Shown in pieces: positions 37,174-44,491 of a stretch of DNA of 64,000 bases. Under the pieces are notes generated by a model that saw only the letters and a list, made by a program, of their open reading frames with translations, did no database searches and was not told where the DNA came from. The translations under genes were made by a program, and so were the position numbers. This DNA comes from Lacinutrix mariniflava (GTDB lineage Bacteria; Bacteroidota; Bacteroidia; Flavobacteriales; Flavobacteriaceae). The DNA lies in NCBI RefSeq assembly GCF_001418015.1, contig NZ_LIQG01000029.1, positions 62,001 through 126,000 on the forward strand, written 5' to 3'. Numbering within the stretch: position 1 is the stretch's first letter; every line of letters starts with the position of its first letter.

Positions 37174-37201
37174 CAAGTTATTTTAAAATTATACATCTAA
37201 A
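37174..37201 (+). promoter_or_regulatory. ECF promoter copy 4 (EF-hand/YHYH gene)
   Basis: CAAGTT at 37174-37179, 13 nt, ACATCTAAA at 37193-37201 (first base A instead of G), 18 nt before the ATG at 37220. Confidence 0.78.
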
Positions 37202-37219
37202 CATTAAAAGCAAATTAAA

Positions 37220-38863
37220 ATGAAGAACAATAAACTAACACTTACAATTTTTACATTACTACTAACTATAGGTTTATATGCACAAGGACCTCCAGGCGGT
37301 GGTAGAGGTGGAAAAGGTGGTGGACAAAGAGGCGGACAGCCTGATGCTTCAGAAATCTTTTCTAAGTTAGATACTAATAACGATGAGAAAATCGATAAAG
37401 ATGAAGCTTCCAAAGATAAAAGAGGGAAAATTGCTGAAGATTTCGACGAAATAGATAGTAACGAAGACTCATTCATCGATTTAGAAGAATTAAAAGATTC
37501 TTTAGAGAATAGATCATCTAAAAGAAAACCTAAAAAAGTATCTCCTAAAAAGTTAATAAAAGAAGTCGACGATAACGGAGATGGTTTATTGAACGCGTTA
37601 GAAATTGCAGTAAAAAGAAAGCATGATTTAACTGAAAACTTTGCAGAAATAGATACGAATGGTGATGGCGAACTTGATTTGGCAGAGTTAGAAGCCTATT
37701 ACGCAAACTCTAAAGATGATAATTCAAAAAAAGAAAAAGAGATTAAGTTTTTAATACTAAACGAAACGATGAAAAATAATTGTAAAATTATAGCTATTTT
37801 TACTATTGGTCTACTAGTTAGTTGTAATAGTCATAAAAATAAACATAGTCACAACGGAGTAGATTACCACTCACACAATGACGAAAATAATGTTAACGAC
37901 AAAAATAATTATTTTGAAGCGTATAGTTTAGAAGATGAAAGTTATGGTACCAAAACAGAGGTTACAATTTTAGGTAACGATCGTGTTATGGTAACCAATT
38001 CTTTACCAAATCATAAAACTGGAGTATTTCCAAATCAAGGTAATCCAAATAGTATTTCTGCTCAAAATATAACCTATACTTTTCCGTTAAACCCAAAATA
38101 TACAGGTGAATCTCAATGGATGAGAGAGCCAGGTGTAGCACTTAATGGTATTAAATTTGAACCTCAAACGGCTGAGGTTGTTGTTTGTGAAACTGGAGAA
38201 AATTATAGAGTAGAAGCAATACAAAATGTAATTGACTTAGGTTTAGACTTTAATCATGCACACGTACAACCAACAGGAACATACCATTATCATGGTACAC
38301 CAACATCTATGATTGAAAAATTTGACACAGGCGAAGACCTAGTTCATATAGGTTTTGCACATGATGGTTTTCCAATGTATTACTCAAAAAGCGGAAAATA
38401 TAAACCAAGTTATAAATTATTAGAAGGTAATAGAGAAGGAGAGAATTGTACTTACGATAATCCTATGGAACATATGGATATATCGTTAGGCGGTCATCAT
38501 GATGGTACTTATGGTTCAGATTACGAATATGTAGATACTTATGGCGATTTAGATGAGTGTAATGGTATTACCATCGATGGAAAATATATGTATTTTGTAA
38601 CTAATGAGTTTCCATATGTAGGACGTTGTGTTATGGGAGAGGTAGAGACACAACAACAAGGACCGCCAAGAGGAGAAGGACAAGGAGGGAGAGAAGGAGG
38701 AAGACCTAGCATAGCTCAAATTTTAGAACAAATGGATGCAAATAAAGACAGTAAAATTTCATTAAATGAAGCAAAAGGTCCCTTAAAACAAGATTTTACT
38801 CAAATAGATTCGAATAAAGATGGTTTTCTTTCAAAAGAAGAACTAACAAAAACAAAAAAATAA
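37220..38863 (+). CDS. EF-hand / YHYH / EF-hand protein, apparent in-frame fusion of two genes
   Basis: 547 residues as read. Residues 1-20 are a signal peptide (LTIGLYAQ), then a Gly-rich linker and four EF-hand loops (DTNNDEKIDKDE, DSNEDSFIDLEE, DDNGDGLLNALE, DTNGDGELDLAE). At residue 184 (ATG at 37769) a second complete lipoprotein signal begins: MKNNCKIIAIFTIGLLVSC. A YHYH domain follows (QPTGTYHYHGTP; HIGFAHDGFPMYY), then two more EF loops (DANKDSKISLNE, DSNKDGFLSKEE). The frame passes an A7 run at 37726-37732; one extra A would stop the first protein at 37746 (175 aa) and leave a separate 364-aa lipoprotein. Two genes are the likelier truth. Confidence 0.75.
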   Translation: MKNNKLTLTIFTLLLTIGLYAQGPPGGGRGGKGGGQRGGQPDASEIFSKLDTNNDEKIDKDEASKDKRGKIAEDFDEIDSNEDSFIDLEELKDSLENRSSKRKPKKVSPKKLIKEVDDNGDGLLNALEIAVKRKHDLTENFAEIDTNGDGELDLAELEAYYANSKDDNSKKEKEIKFLILNETMKNNCKIIAIFTIGLLVSCNSHKNKHSHNGVDYHSHNDENNVNDKNNYFEAYSLEDESYGTKTEVTILGNDRVMVTNSLPNHKTGVFPNQGNPNSISAQNITYTFPLNPKYTGESQWMREPGVALNGIKFEPQTAEVVVCETGENYRVEAIQNVIDLGLDFNHAHVQPTGTYHYHGTPTSMIEKFDTGEDLVHIGFAHDGFPMYYSKSGKYKPSYKLLEGNREGENCTYDNPMEHMDISLGGHHDGTYGSDYEYVDTYGDLDECNGITIDGKYMYFVTNEFPYVGRCVMGEVETQQQGPPRGEGQGGREGGRPSIAQILEQMDANKDSKISLNEAKGPLKQDFTQIDSNKDGFLSKEELTKTKK

Positions 38864-38885
38864 TTAATATTTAAAAACAGAATAA

Positions 38886-39209
38886 TTGAAGGCACAATTA
38901 AGAAATATAGCAGTAGTAACTTTAGTAGTAATATTTACAAGCTGCGGTACTACAAACTCAAATACAACAACTAGTAAAAGTGAGCAAACCGAAAGAAGAG
39001 TAGGTAAACAAGGTGGTGGAGAACGTCCTAATGCGGCTCAAATGTTAGAACAAATGGATACTAACAACGATGGTAAGATTTCTAAAGATGAAGCAAAAGG
39101 ACCATTAAAAGATGGTTTCTCAAAAATAGACACAGATAGTGATGGTTTTATTTCTAAAGAAGAGTTAGAAAAAGCACCTAAACCTGAAAGAAGAGGAGGT
39201 AAGAGATAA
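38886..39209 (+). CDS. Small EF-hand lipoprotein
   Basis: 107 residues. The start must be TTG at 38886, because an in-frame TAA is directly upstream and the signal peptide AQLRNIAVVTLVVIFTSC begins here. The Cys near residue 20 is lipidated. Two canonical EF loops, DTNNDGKISKDE and DTDSDGFISKEE, are joined by GPLKDGFSKI. It is 22 bp after the YHYH gene and therefore in the same transcript. Sequence similarity to the 94-aa EF-hand protein and to the tail of the YHYH protein shows recent duplication inside the locus. Confidence 0.85.
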   Translation: MKAQLRNIAVVTLVVIFTSCGTTNSNTTTSKSEQTERRVGKQGGGERPNAAQMLEQMDTNNDGKISKDEAKGPLKDGFSKIDTDSDGFISKEELEKAPKPERRGGKR

Positions 39210-39234
39210 AAAATAAAATTTTTAAAATAAAACA

Positions 39235-39262
39235 CAAGTTTTATTTTATTTCAGCATCTAAA
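39235..39262 (+). promoter_or_regulatory. ECF promoter copy 5 (YHYH lipoprotein/MORN/SCO genes)
   Basis: CAAGTT at 39235-39240, 13 nt, GCATCTAAA at 39254-39262, 26 nt before the ATG at 39289. Confidence 0.8.
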
Positions 39263-39288
39263 GACTAAAACAATAAATATATATAAAC

Positions 39289-40095
39289 ATGAAAACAAAT
39301 TTTAAACCTTTAATATTAACTGCAATTACAGCTTTTGCTGTATTTGCGTGTACTAGTAACGATGATAGTTCAACAAGTGCAGATAGTAATGATACCGATG
39401 AAATTGCAGACGAAGAAGTAGTAACAGAGTTGCATGCTGCCTATGGAGCGTTTAATGCAGATGCAGTTACCGCTATTTTATCAGATGATGGAACTGAAGT
39501 CTATATTGAAACAACAGGTTTTCCAGATCATACTTCAATTTATTGGGAAGAGGATAATGCACTTTATCTTGATGAAACTAGTGCCGGTGTTGTGAAAACA
39601 ACTCAAAACACTTATATTGGTGGAGGTCAAGGAGAGGCTGCAAGTTTTACAGTTGATGCCATACCAAATTTAACGGGTAGTACTGTTTCTACACAATTAA
39701 ATACTATCGGTATTGCGGTTAGTGGTGCATCTATATTTAATGACCAAGAAGGTGCAGGAGATTTAGATGATGCTGCTGGAAGTTTAGATTGGGCTGGTGG
39801 TCATAAAGGTCCTGGTGTGTATCATTATCACTTAGAACCTACACCAATTTCTAGCGATGATGATAGTTTAGTTGGTATATTGCTTGATGGTGTATTTATT
39901 TATGGAAGACAATGTAATTCTACAGGAACAAATCCTACAGATTTAGATGCGTCAGGAGGTCATACATCTACTACACAGTATACAGCTGGAGAGGAAGAGT
40001 ATCATTATCATATTATTAATGAAGTCTATACTACAGGTAATTACGCATATACACCTGCCTATGTTCTTTTTGCAGGACCTTTTCAAGGATACTAA
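39289..40095 (+). CDS. YHYH-domain lipoprotein
   Basis: 268 residues. The lipoprotein signal ends FAVFAC (Cys near residue 21), followed by an acidic Asp/Ser-rich linker. The YHYH domain contains GPGVYHYHLEPTP and, near the end, EEEYHYHIINEVY, giving two Y-H-Y-H clusters that could bind metal. It is the first gene behind ECF promoter copy 5 and is followed 12 bp later by the MORN-repeat lipoprotein. The function of YHYH domains is not known; metal or copper handling is inferred from the SCO neighbour. Confidence 0.82.
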   Translation: MKTNFKPLILTAITAFAVFACTSNDDSSTSADSNDTDEIADEEVVTELHAAYGAFNADAVTAILSDDGTEVYIETTGFPDHTSIYWEEDNALYLDETSAGVVKTTQNTYIGGGQGEAASFTVDAIPNLTGSTVSTQLNTIGIAVSGASIFNDQEGAGDLDDAAGSLDWAGGHKGPGVYHYHLEPTPISSDDDSLVGILLDGVFIYGRQCNSTGTNPTDLDASGGHTSTTQYTAGEEEYHYHIINEVYTTGNYAYTPAYVLFAGPFQGY

Positions 40096-40107
40096 CATTT
40101 ATAAAAT

Positions 40108-40731
40108 ATGAAACCAATTCTTTTTTTTATACTTATTACTTTTTCAATAACGAGTTGTAATGAAGCTTCATCTAGTAAAAGTGCTAATACCGTTACTAAT
40201 GAGGATTTAACTATTGTTATAGATACTGTTGAAGTACTAAAAAAAGAATTAGTTCTTAATGGTAATAAAGGAAGATGGTATTATAAAGGTAAACCATTCA
40301 ACGGCTACTCTATAAAGTTATATCCAAATGGTACTTTAGAAGAAAAATGGGGATTTTACAATGGTAGAAGAGAAGGTGTTGCTAGACGCTGGACCAAAAA
40401 CGAAACCCTTCAGTTGGAATCTTATTACGAAAACAACCGTTTAGTAGGTGAGTATAAAACATGGTGGGATAATGGTGTTTTATCAGGAGAAACTTATTAC
40501 GAGAAAGGCGTTAAGCAAGGCGTTGAGCGAAAATGGTATTCAAGTGGGCAATTGTTTAAATTAAGAAACTTTGTTGATGGAAAAGAACATGGTTTCCAAA
40601 AAGCTTGGTTAGCTAACGGTAAACAATATGTTAATTATGAAGCTAAAAATGGTCGTATTTTTGGTTTAAGTAGAGCAAATTCATGTTATAGATTAGAAGA
40701 TGAAGTTATTATTAGAAATAAAAAAATATAG
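40108..40731 (+). CDS. MORN-repeat (YwqK-like) lipoprotein
   Basis: 207 residues. The lipoprotein signal ends FSITSC. The body is a set of MORN-2-like repeats of the form W/Y-x-NG-x-L-x-x-E-x-Y-x-NG-x-x-G (for example YPNGTLEEKWGFYNGRREG, WDNGVLSGETYYEKGVKQG). Databases label related proteins YwqK-family antitoxin, but no toxin partner is seen here and a surface role fits the lipoprotein signal better. Its 3' end overlaps the SCO gene start by 32 bp. Confidence 0.8.
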   Translation: MKPILFFILITFSITSCNEASSSKSANTVTNEDLTIVIDTVEVLKKELVLNGNKGRWYYKGKPFNGYSIKLYPNGTLEEKWGFYNGRREGVARRWTKNETLQLESYYENNRLVGEYKTWWDNGVLSGETYYEKGVKQGVERKWYSSGQLFKLRNFVDGKEHGFQKAWLANGKQYVNYEAKNGRIFGLSRANSCYRLEDEVIIRNKKI

Positions 40732-41395
40732 AATCGTATTACTATTTTTATTAGTACTTACAATAAGTTGTAAAGAACAGATAAAAAAAGAAAATATTAA
40801 AGTTGTTGAAACTAGTCGAGTAGATTATTTACCGTTTTATCAAGACGAATCTTTTACTCCTCATTGGTTGACGCCTGGTTCTAAAGAAGAAAAAAGTTTT
40901 CATAAAATTCCCGATTTCAAATTGTTAAACCAATTAGGAGATACTATTTCACAAAGTACTTTTCAAAATAAAATATATATAACGGATTTCTTTTTTACAA
41001 CCTGTCCTGGTATTTGTCCACAAATGACTGACAATATGACGAAAATTCAGGAAGAATTTAAAGAGGATGACGACATTTTATTATTGTCGCATTCAGTAAT
41101 GCCAAATACAGATACAGTCTCTGCTCTAAAAAACTATGCTAATAACAATAATGTTATAGATAACAAATGGCATTTAGTTACAGGTGATAGAAATGAAATT
41201 TATGCGCTTGGAAGAGATCATTATTTTGTAGAAAGTGACTTAGGAGAAGTAAAAACTATTGATGATTTTCTTCATACTGAAAACTTTTTATTAATAGATA
41301 AGAATAAGCATATAAGAGGGATTTACAACGGTTTAAATAGAGCCTCAATTGCACAATTAATAACAGATATTAAAGCACTTAAAGATGAGAATTGA
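40700..41395 (+). CDS. SCO1/SenC-family copper chaperone lipoprotein
   Basis: 231 residues. The hydrophobic N-terminus VLLFLLVLTISC carries a lipobox (Cys near residue 24). The thioredoxin-like fold has the copper motif Cys102-P-G-I-Cys106 and the conserved His192 in FLHTENFLLID, the three ligands of SCO proteins. SCO proteins deliver copper to the CuA site of cytochrome oxidase or act as redox sensors. The gene overlaps the MORN gene by 32 bp, so it belongs to the ECF-copy-5 transcript, and a terminator follows at 41420. This ties the locus to copper or redox. Confidence 0.9.
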   Translation: MKLLLEIKKYRIVLLFLLVLTISCKEQIKKENIKVVETSRVDYLPFYQDESFTPHWLTPGSKEEKSFHKIPDFKLLNQLGDTISQSTFQNKIYITDFFFTTCPGICPQMTDNMTKIQEEFKEDDDILLLSHSVMPNTDTVSALKNYANNNNVIDNKWHLVTGDRNEIYALGRDHYFVESDLGEVKTIDDFLHTENFLLIDKNKHIRGIYNGLNRASIAQLITDIKALKDEN

Positions 41396-41419
41396 TTGAT
41401 AGCATTTTTTTGTTTTTTT

Positions 41420-41449
41420 AGCTTCACAATTATTTGTGAAGCTTTTTTA
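41420..41449 (+). terminator. Terminator after the SCO gene
   Basis: AGCTTCACAA (41420-41429) and TTGTGAAGCT (41434-41443) form a perfect 10-bp stem, loop TTAT, then a T run. Confidence 0.88.
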
Positions 41450-41655
41450 TTTGAAAGCAGTATTAGAAGCGTAGTGAAAATTTCTATTATTAATTTTTGT
41501 TATAAGTAGATTCTTTTGTTTTTTTTGAATTTGATTGTAAAGGAACTAAGAGACGCAAGCGTTTTGTAAACAAATATGCACTATGCTAACATATTAGTTG
41601 TGTAATATGATTTATACGTTTTATATCAATATTAAAGTAAGATCGACTATTTTTT
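41450..41655. other. Gene-free stretch between two near-identical hairpins
   Basis: About 200 bp with no open frame of note. It lies between two terminator hairpins that share the stem GCTTCAC/GTGAAGC. A small RNA ended by the second hairpin is conceivable, but I see no clear promoter. Confidence 0.4.
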
Positions 41656-41690
41656 AAAAGCTTCACGATTATGTCGTGAAGCTTTTTTAC
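41656..41690 (+). terminator. Second hairpin of the pair, upstream of the BNR gene
   Basis: AAAAGCTTCACGA (41656-41668) and TCGTGAAGCTTTT (41674-41686) form a perfect 13-bp stem with a 5-nt loop and a T tail on the plus strand. No gene lies between it and the preceding terminator. Confidence 0.8.
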
Positions 41691-41730
41691 TTTTATAGAA
41701 ATTAAGAAATTAAGAAAATCAAAACAGCAA

Positions 41731-42789
41731 ATGAAAAAGTTTTTAATCACCTTATGTATTACATTATCAATATTTTCTTGTAAGAAAGAAGAAGAGAAAA
41801 AAGAGTTTTTTATTCCTAGAGAACTTTCAGAAGTAGAAATAGGTTTATTAATTAAAGATTCTACTTTAAATGTTCGCGCTTTAGAACTAGTAAAGGGATA
41901 TGAAGGACTGTTTTTCCTGACTTCTAATGGAGAAGGAGGTATGATAGATGAAGATGAGGTAGTTTATCCAATAGAAATTGATGAAGAGAAGGAAGAATTA
42001 AATTTTAGAGCTTTTGCGAGTACTAGCGAAGCAGGTTTTGCTTTATCTGTGGCAAGCCCAACTTATTTGTATAAAATAGGAGACCAAGAAACTACAATTG
42101 TTTACCAAGAAGATCACGAAAAAGCATTCTATGACGCTATGGCTTTCTGGAACGATAAAGAAGGTATTGCTATAGGTGATCCTACAGACGATTGTTTGAG
42201 TATAATAATTACTAGAGACGGTGGAAACACCTGGACAAAATTATCTTGCGATATTTTACCAAAAGCTAAAAAGGACGAAGCAGCCTTTGCAGCAAGCGAT
42301 ACCAATATTGCAATAATAGGAGACGAAACTTGGGTCGCTACTGGAGGAGGAGCAAGCCGTATTTTGTATTCTCCAAATAAAGGAGAAACTTGGGAAGTTT
42401 TTAATACTCCAATTGTACAAGGTAACGGACCACAAGGTATGTATAGTTTAGATTTTTACGATAATAAAAACGGATTTGCCATAGGAGGAGATTACACAAA
42501 GCCAGCAGACAGTTCTGCTAATAAAATAAGAACGGCAGATGGTGGTAAAACGTGGCAATTAGTTGCGAAAAACCAAAACCCTGGTTATAGAAGTTGCGTA
42601 CAGTACATTCCAGGTAGGGAAGCTAAAGAATTAGTTGCCATTGGTTTTAAAGGCATAGATTACTCTAACGATGCAGGAGATTCCTGGAAGCATTTAAGCG
42701 ACGAAGGTTTTTACACACTTCGTTTTGTAAACGATAGTGTTGCTTATGCAGCAGGGAGTAAGAGGATTGCTAAACTTACTTTTAGATAA
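41731..42789 (+). CDS. BNR/YCF48-like beta-propeller lipoprotein
   Basis: 352 residues. The lipoprotein signal ends TLSIFSC (Cys near residue 17), followed by a charged linker. The body holds repeated Asp-box motifs (TRDGGNTWTKL, SPNKGETWEVF, TADGGKTWQLV, SNDAGDSWKHL) and matches the YCF48/photosystem II assembly-like and oxidoreductase-like beta-propellers of Bacteroidota. No catalytic site is apparent. It is monocistronic, upstream of a bidirectional terminator, and convergent with the second sigma module. Confidence 0.82.
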   Translation: MKKFLITLCITLSIFSCKKEEEKKEFFIPRELSEVEIGLLIKDSTLNVRALELVKGYEGLFFLTSNGEGGMIDEDEVVYPIEIDEEKEELNFRAFASTSEAGFALSVASPTYLYKIGDQETTIVYQEDHEKAFYDAMAFWNDKEGIAIGDPTDDCLSIIITRDGGNTWTKLSCDILPKAKKDEAAFAASDTNIAIIGDETWVATGGGASRILYSPNKGETWEVFNTPIVQGNGPQGMYSLDFYDNKNGFAIGGDYTKPADSSANKIRTADGGKTWQLVAKNQNPGYRSCVQYIPGREAKELVAIGFKGIDYSNDAGDSWKHLSDEGFYTLRFVNDSVAYAAGSKRIAKLTFR

Positions 42790-42800
42790 ATTTTTTACAT

Positions 42801-42830
42801 AAAAAAAGCAGCCAATGGCTGCTTTTTTTT
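42801..42830. terminator. Bidirectional terminator
   Basis: A7-GCAGCC (42801-42813) pairs with GGCTGC-T7 (42817-42829). It serves both the BNR gene and the Spy-like gene of the second sigma module. Confidence 0.92.
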
Positions 42831-42833
42831 TAA

Positions 42834-43292
42834 TTATTTTTTTGACTTTTCTCCTTTATGCCTGCTTTTAAATTCTTTTATCATTTTTGATCTAAAAGAG
42901 TATTCGGCAAATTTTAGTTTTAAAATTTTTGTTGAAGAAAGAATTGAACTTAATTTTTGATAATAATCTTTTTCAGTTTTATACTTAGTATCTTCAATTT
43001 TTGAAATCTTTTCTAATAGTTCTTTTGCCTCCGTCTCAGTTATTATAGTTTCAGAGTCTGAACAAGATAATTCTTCTAATCGATTTCTTACCTTATTGTG
43101 TCTAAGTTTATAGTGTACTTCTTGGTTAGCATTGTAAACTGGCCAAAAAGCTTGAGCTTCTTTTGCAGTTAAATCTAATTGTTCTGTAATATGAGCCACT
43201 TTTAAGGCTTTTATTTTTTCCTTATCGGGCTTTTGTGCAAGACTATTAATTGACAATAGTAAAGCGAAAAAGGGTATTAATATTGTTTTCAT
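42834..43292 (-). CDS. Spy/CpxP-like periplasmic protein of the second ECF module
   Basis: 152 residues. A signal peptide covers about residues 1-19 (FALLLSINSLAQ). The helical periplasmic domain contains HITEQLDLTAKEAQAFWPVYNANQE, the LTxxEAxxFWPxYN pattern seen in flavobacterial proteins called sensor of ECF-type sigma factor. It is the last gene of a sigma/anti-sigma/sensor operon and ends 4 bp from the bidirectional terminator. Its role as a stress or misfolding sensor is inferred from the Spy-like fold and context. Confidence 0.8.
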   Translation of the reverse strand: MKTILIPFFALLLSINSLAQKPDKEKIKALKVAHITEQLDLTAKEAQAFWPVYNANQEVHYKLRHNKVRNRLEELSCSDSETIITETEAKELLEKISKIEDTKYKTEKDYYQKLSSILSSTKILKLKFAEYSFRSKMIKEFKSRHKGEKSKK

Positions 43293-43359
43293 CTTTGCTT
43301 TTATTTTTTTAGAGGTAAAATGTGTTCGTGTATTAAAATTTGTATTCTTTAATTTAAAT

Positions 43360-43878
43360 TTATTTTACGCTCGGTTCATTTTTGTTTTTATTTTTTAAAT
43401 TTTTTTTTGAATATAAATCTTGAATATATTCATCTTCTAAGTAACTGTTTAATGTTTCGTCACTTATTGTATACTCAATAAACTGTCCTTCGCTTAACTC
43501 ATTATCTTGAAAAAGAGCAGTTAAATCTCCAATTTCAGTTTCATCTAAAATGTAATTGTCTACAGTAGTTGTATCTAAATCGTTATAGGATAAAGGTGAA
43601 TTATCAAAAACGTTTAAGCTAAAGAACAATACTAATGCTGCAGCGATGCTTGAAACCATTAGCATATTTTTCTTGGAGAAAATAGAGATAACTTTTGTTT
43701 CTTTTTTTACAGAAACAGTAAAATTATCTAAATAACCTTCGGGTGTTTTAAAACCAGAATTACTTACTAAATTTTTAAGTTTAGCTTCGGCTAAAATGGA
43801 GTCTTCTAATCCTTCAAAATAATTTTGAGGAATTTTAAATCCTGAATCTTTAATGTTATGTAAGTTTTCGTTTTTCAT
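43360..43878 (-). CDS. Putative anti-sigma factor of the second ECF module
   Basis: 172 residues from the Met at 43878; an earlier in-frame Met at 43896 lies inside a palindrome and adds only six residues. The N-terminal cytosolic part has two FxxPxxYFxxLE-like segments (GFKIPQNYFEGLEDS, GFKTPEGYLDNFTVS). One membrane helix follows near residues 74-91 (MLMVSSIAAALVLFFSL) and then an acidic periplasmic domain. Position directly after the sigma gene supports an anti-sigma role. Confidence 0.78.
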   Translation of the reverse strand: MKNENLHNIKDSGFKIPQNYFEGLEDSILAEAKLKNLVSNSGFKTPEGYLDNFTVSVKKETKVISIFSKKNMLMVSSIAAALVLFFSLNVFDNSPLSYNDLDTTTVDNYILDETEIGDLTALFQDNELSEGQFIEYTISDETLNSYLEDEYIQDLYSKKNLKNKNKNEPSVK

Positions 43879-43884
43879 GTTTAC

Positions 43885-43902
43885 TTTCCGATACATCGGA
43901 AA
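43885..43902. promoter_or_regulatory. 18-bp perfect inverted repeat before the anti-sigma gene
   Basis: TTTCCGAT-AC-ATCGGAAA is symmetric in its eight-base arms. It ends 6 bp before the anti-sigma ATG within the operon, so it could be an operator, an RNA hairpin controlling translation, or an mRNA processing site. Confidence 0.6.
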
Positions 43903-43948
43903 TATTTAATTGTTTACTACTATTAGGACTTCAAAATCATCAAATAGT

Positions 43949-44491
43949 TTAATTATTCGTTAAATAGGCTTCAATTTTTTTTGTTGCTATGTGATAAGAA
44001 GCTTTTAAAGCGCCTTCACTAGTATCTAAAATTTCAGACATATCTTTGTATTTAATGTCTTGAAAATATTTCATATTAAAAACCAATTGTTGCTTTTCTG
44101 GTAAGGTTGCAATTGCTTTTTGAAGCTTAAGTTGTATAGCGTCACCTTCAAAATAAACATCAGATTCCATATTGTTTATGGCTAAGTTTTGAGCTTCTTC
44201 ATTAGTGATTTGTAATCGTTTTGCATTTTTGTTTATTAAGGTAATAGCTTCGTTAGTTGCAATTCTATAGAGCCAAGAATAGAGTTTACTGTCACCTTTA
44301 AAACCATCGATACTTCTATAAACCTTTATAAATGTATTCTGTAACACATCATCTGCATCGTCATGAGACTTTACAATGTTTCTAATATGCCAATACAAAC
44401 GTTCTTTATATTGTGCTACAAGCTCTCTAAAAGCAGCATCTTTATTGCCTTTAGCTTGTAGTTGAGATATAAGTTCGGTTTCTGCGTTCAC
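43949..44491 (-). CDS. ECF RNA polymerase sigma factor (second module)
   Basis: 180 residues. Region 2 includes DDADDVLQNTFIKVYRSIDGF and KLYSWLYRIATNEAITLINK. Region 4 includes TLPEKQQLVFNMKYFQDIKYKDMSEIL (shown as segments) and GALKASYHIATKKIE. The start codon is GTG; an in-frame stop lies 15 bp upstream and no ATG lies between. It heads a three-gene operon with an anti-sigma and a Spy-like gene, a copy of the architecture at 32.9-34.4 kb in the opposite direction. The upstream region lacks the CAAGTT-N13-CATCTAAA motif. Confidence 0.93.
   Translation of the reverse strand: MNAETELISQLQAKGNKDAAFRELVAQYKERLYWHIRNIVKSHDDADDVLQNTFIKVYRSIDGFKGDSKLYSWLYRIATNEAITLINKNAKRLQITNEEAQNLAINNMESDVYFEGDAIQLKLQKAIATLPEKQQLVFNMKYFQDIKYKDMSEILDTSEGALKASYHIATKKIEAYLTNN

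Noticed and set aside
40108-40731. Toxin-antitoxin assignment for the MORN-repeat protein
   Set aside because: The YwqK antitoxin label is carried by many MORN-repeat proteins. Here there is a lipoprotein signal and no toxin gene next to it.
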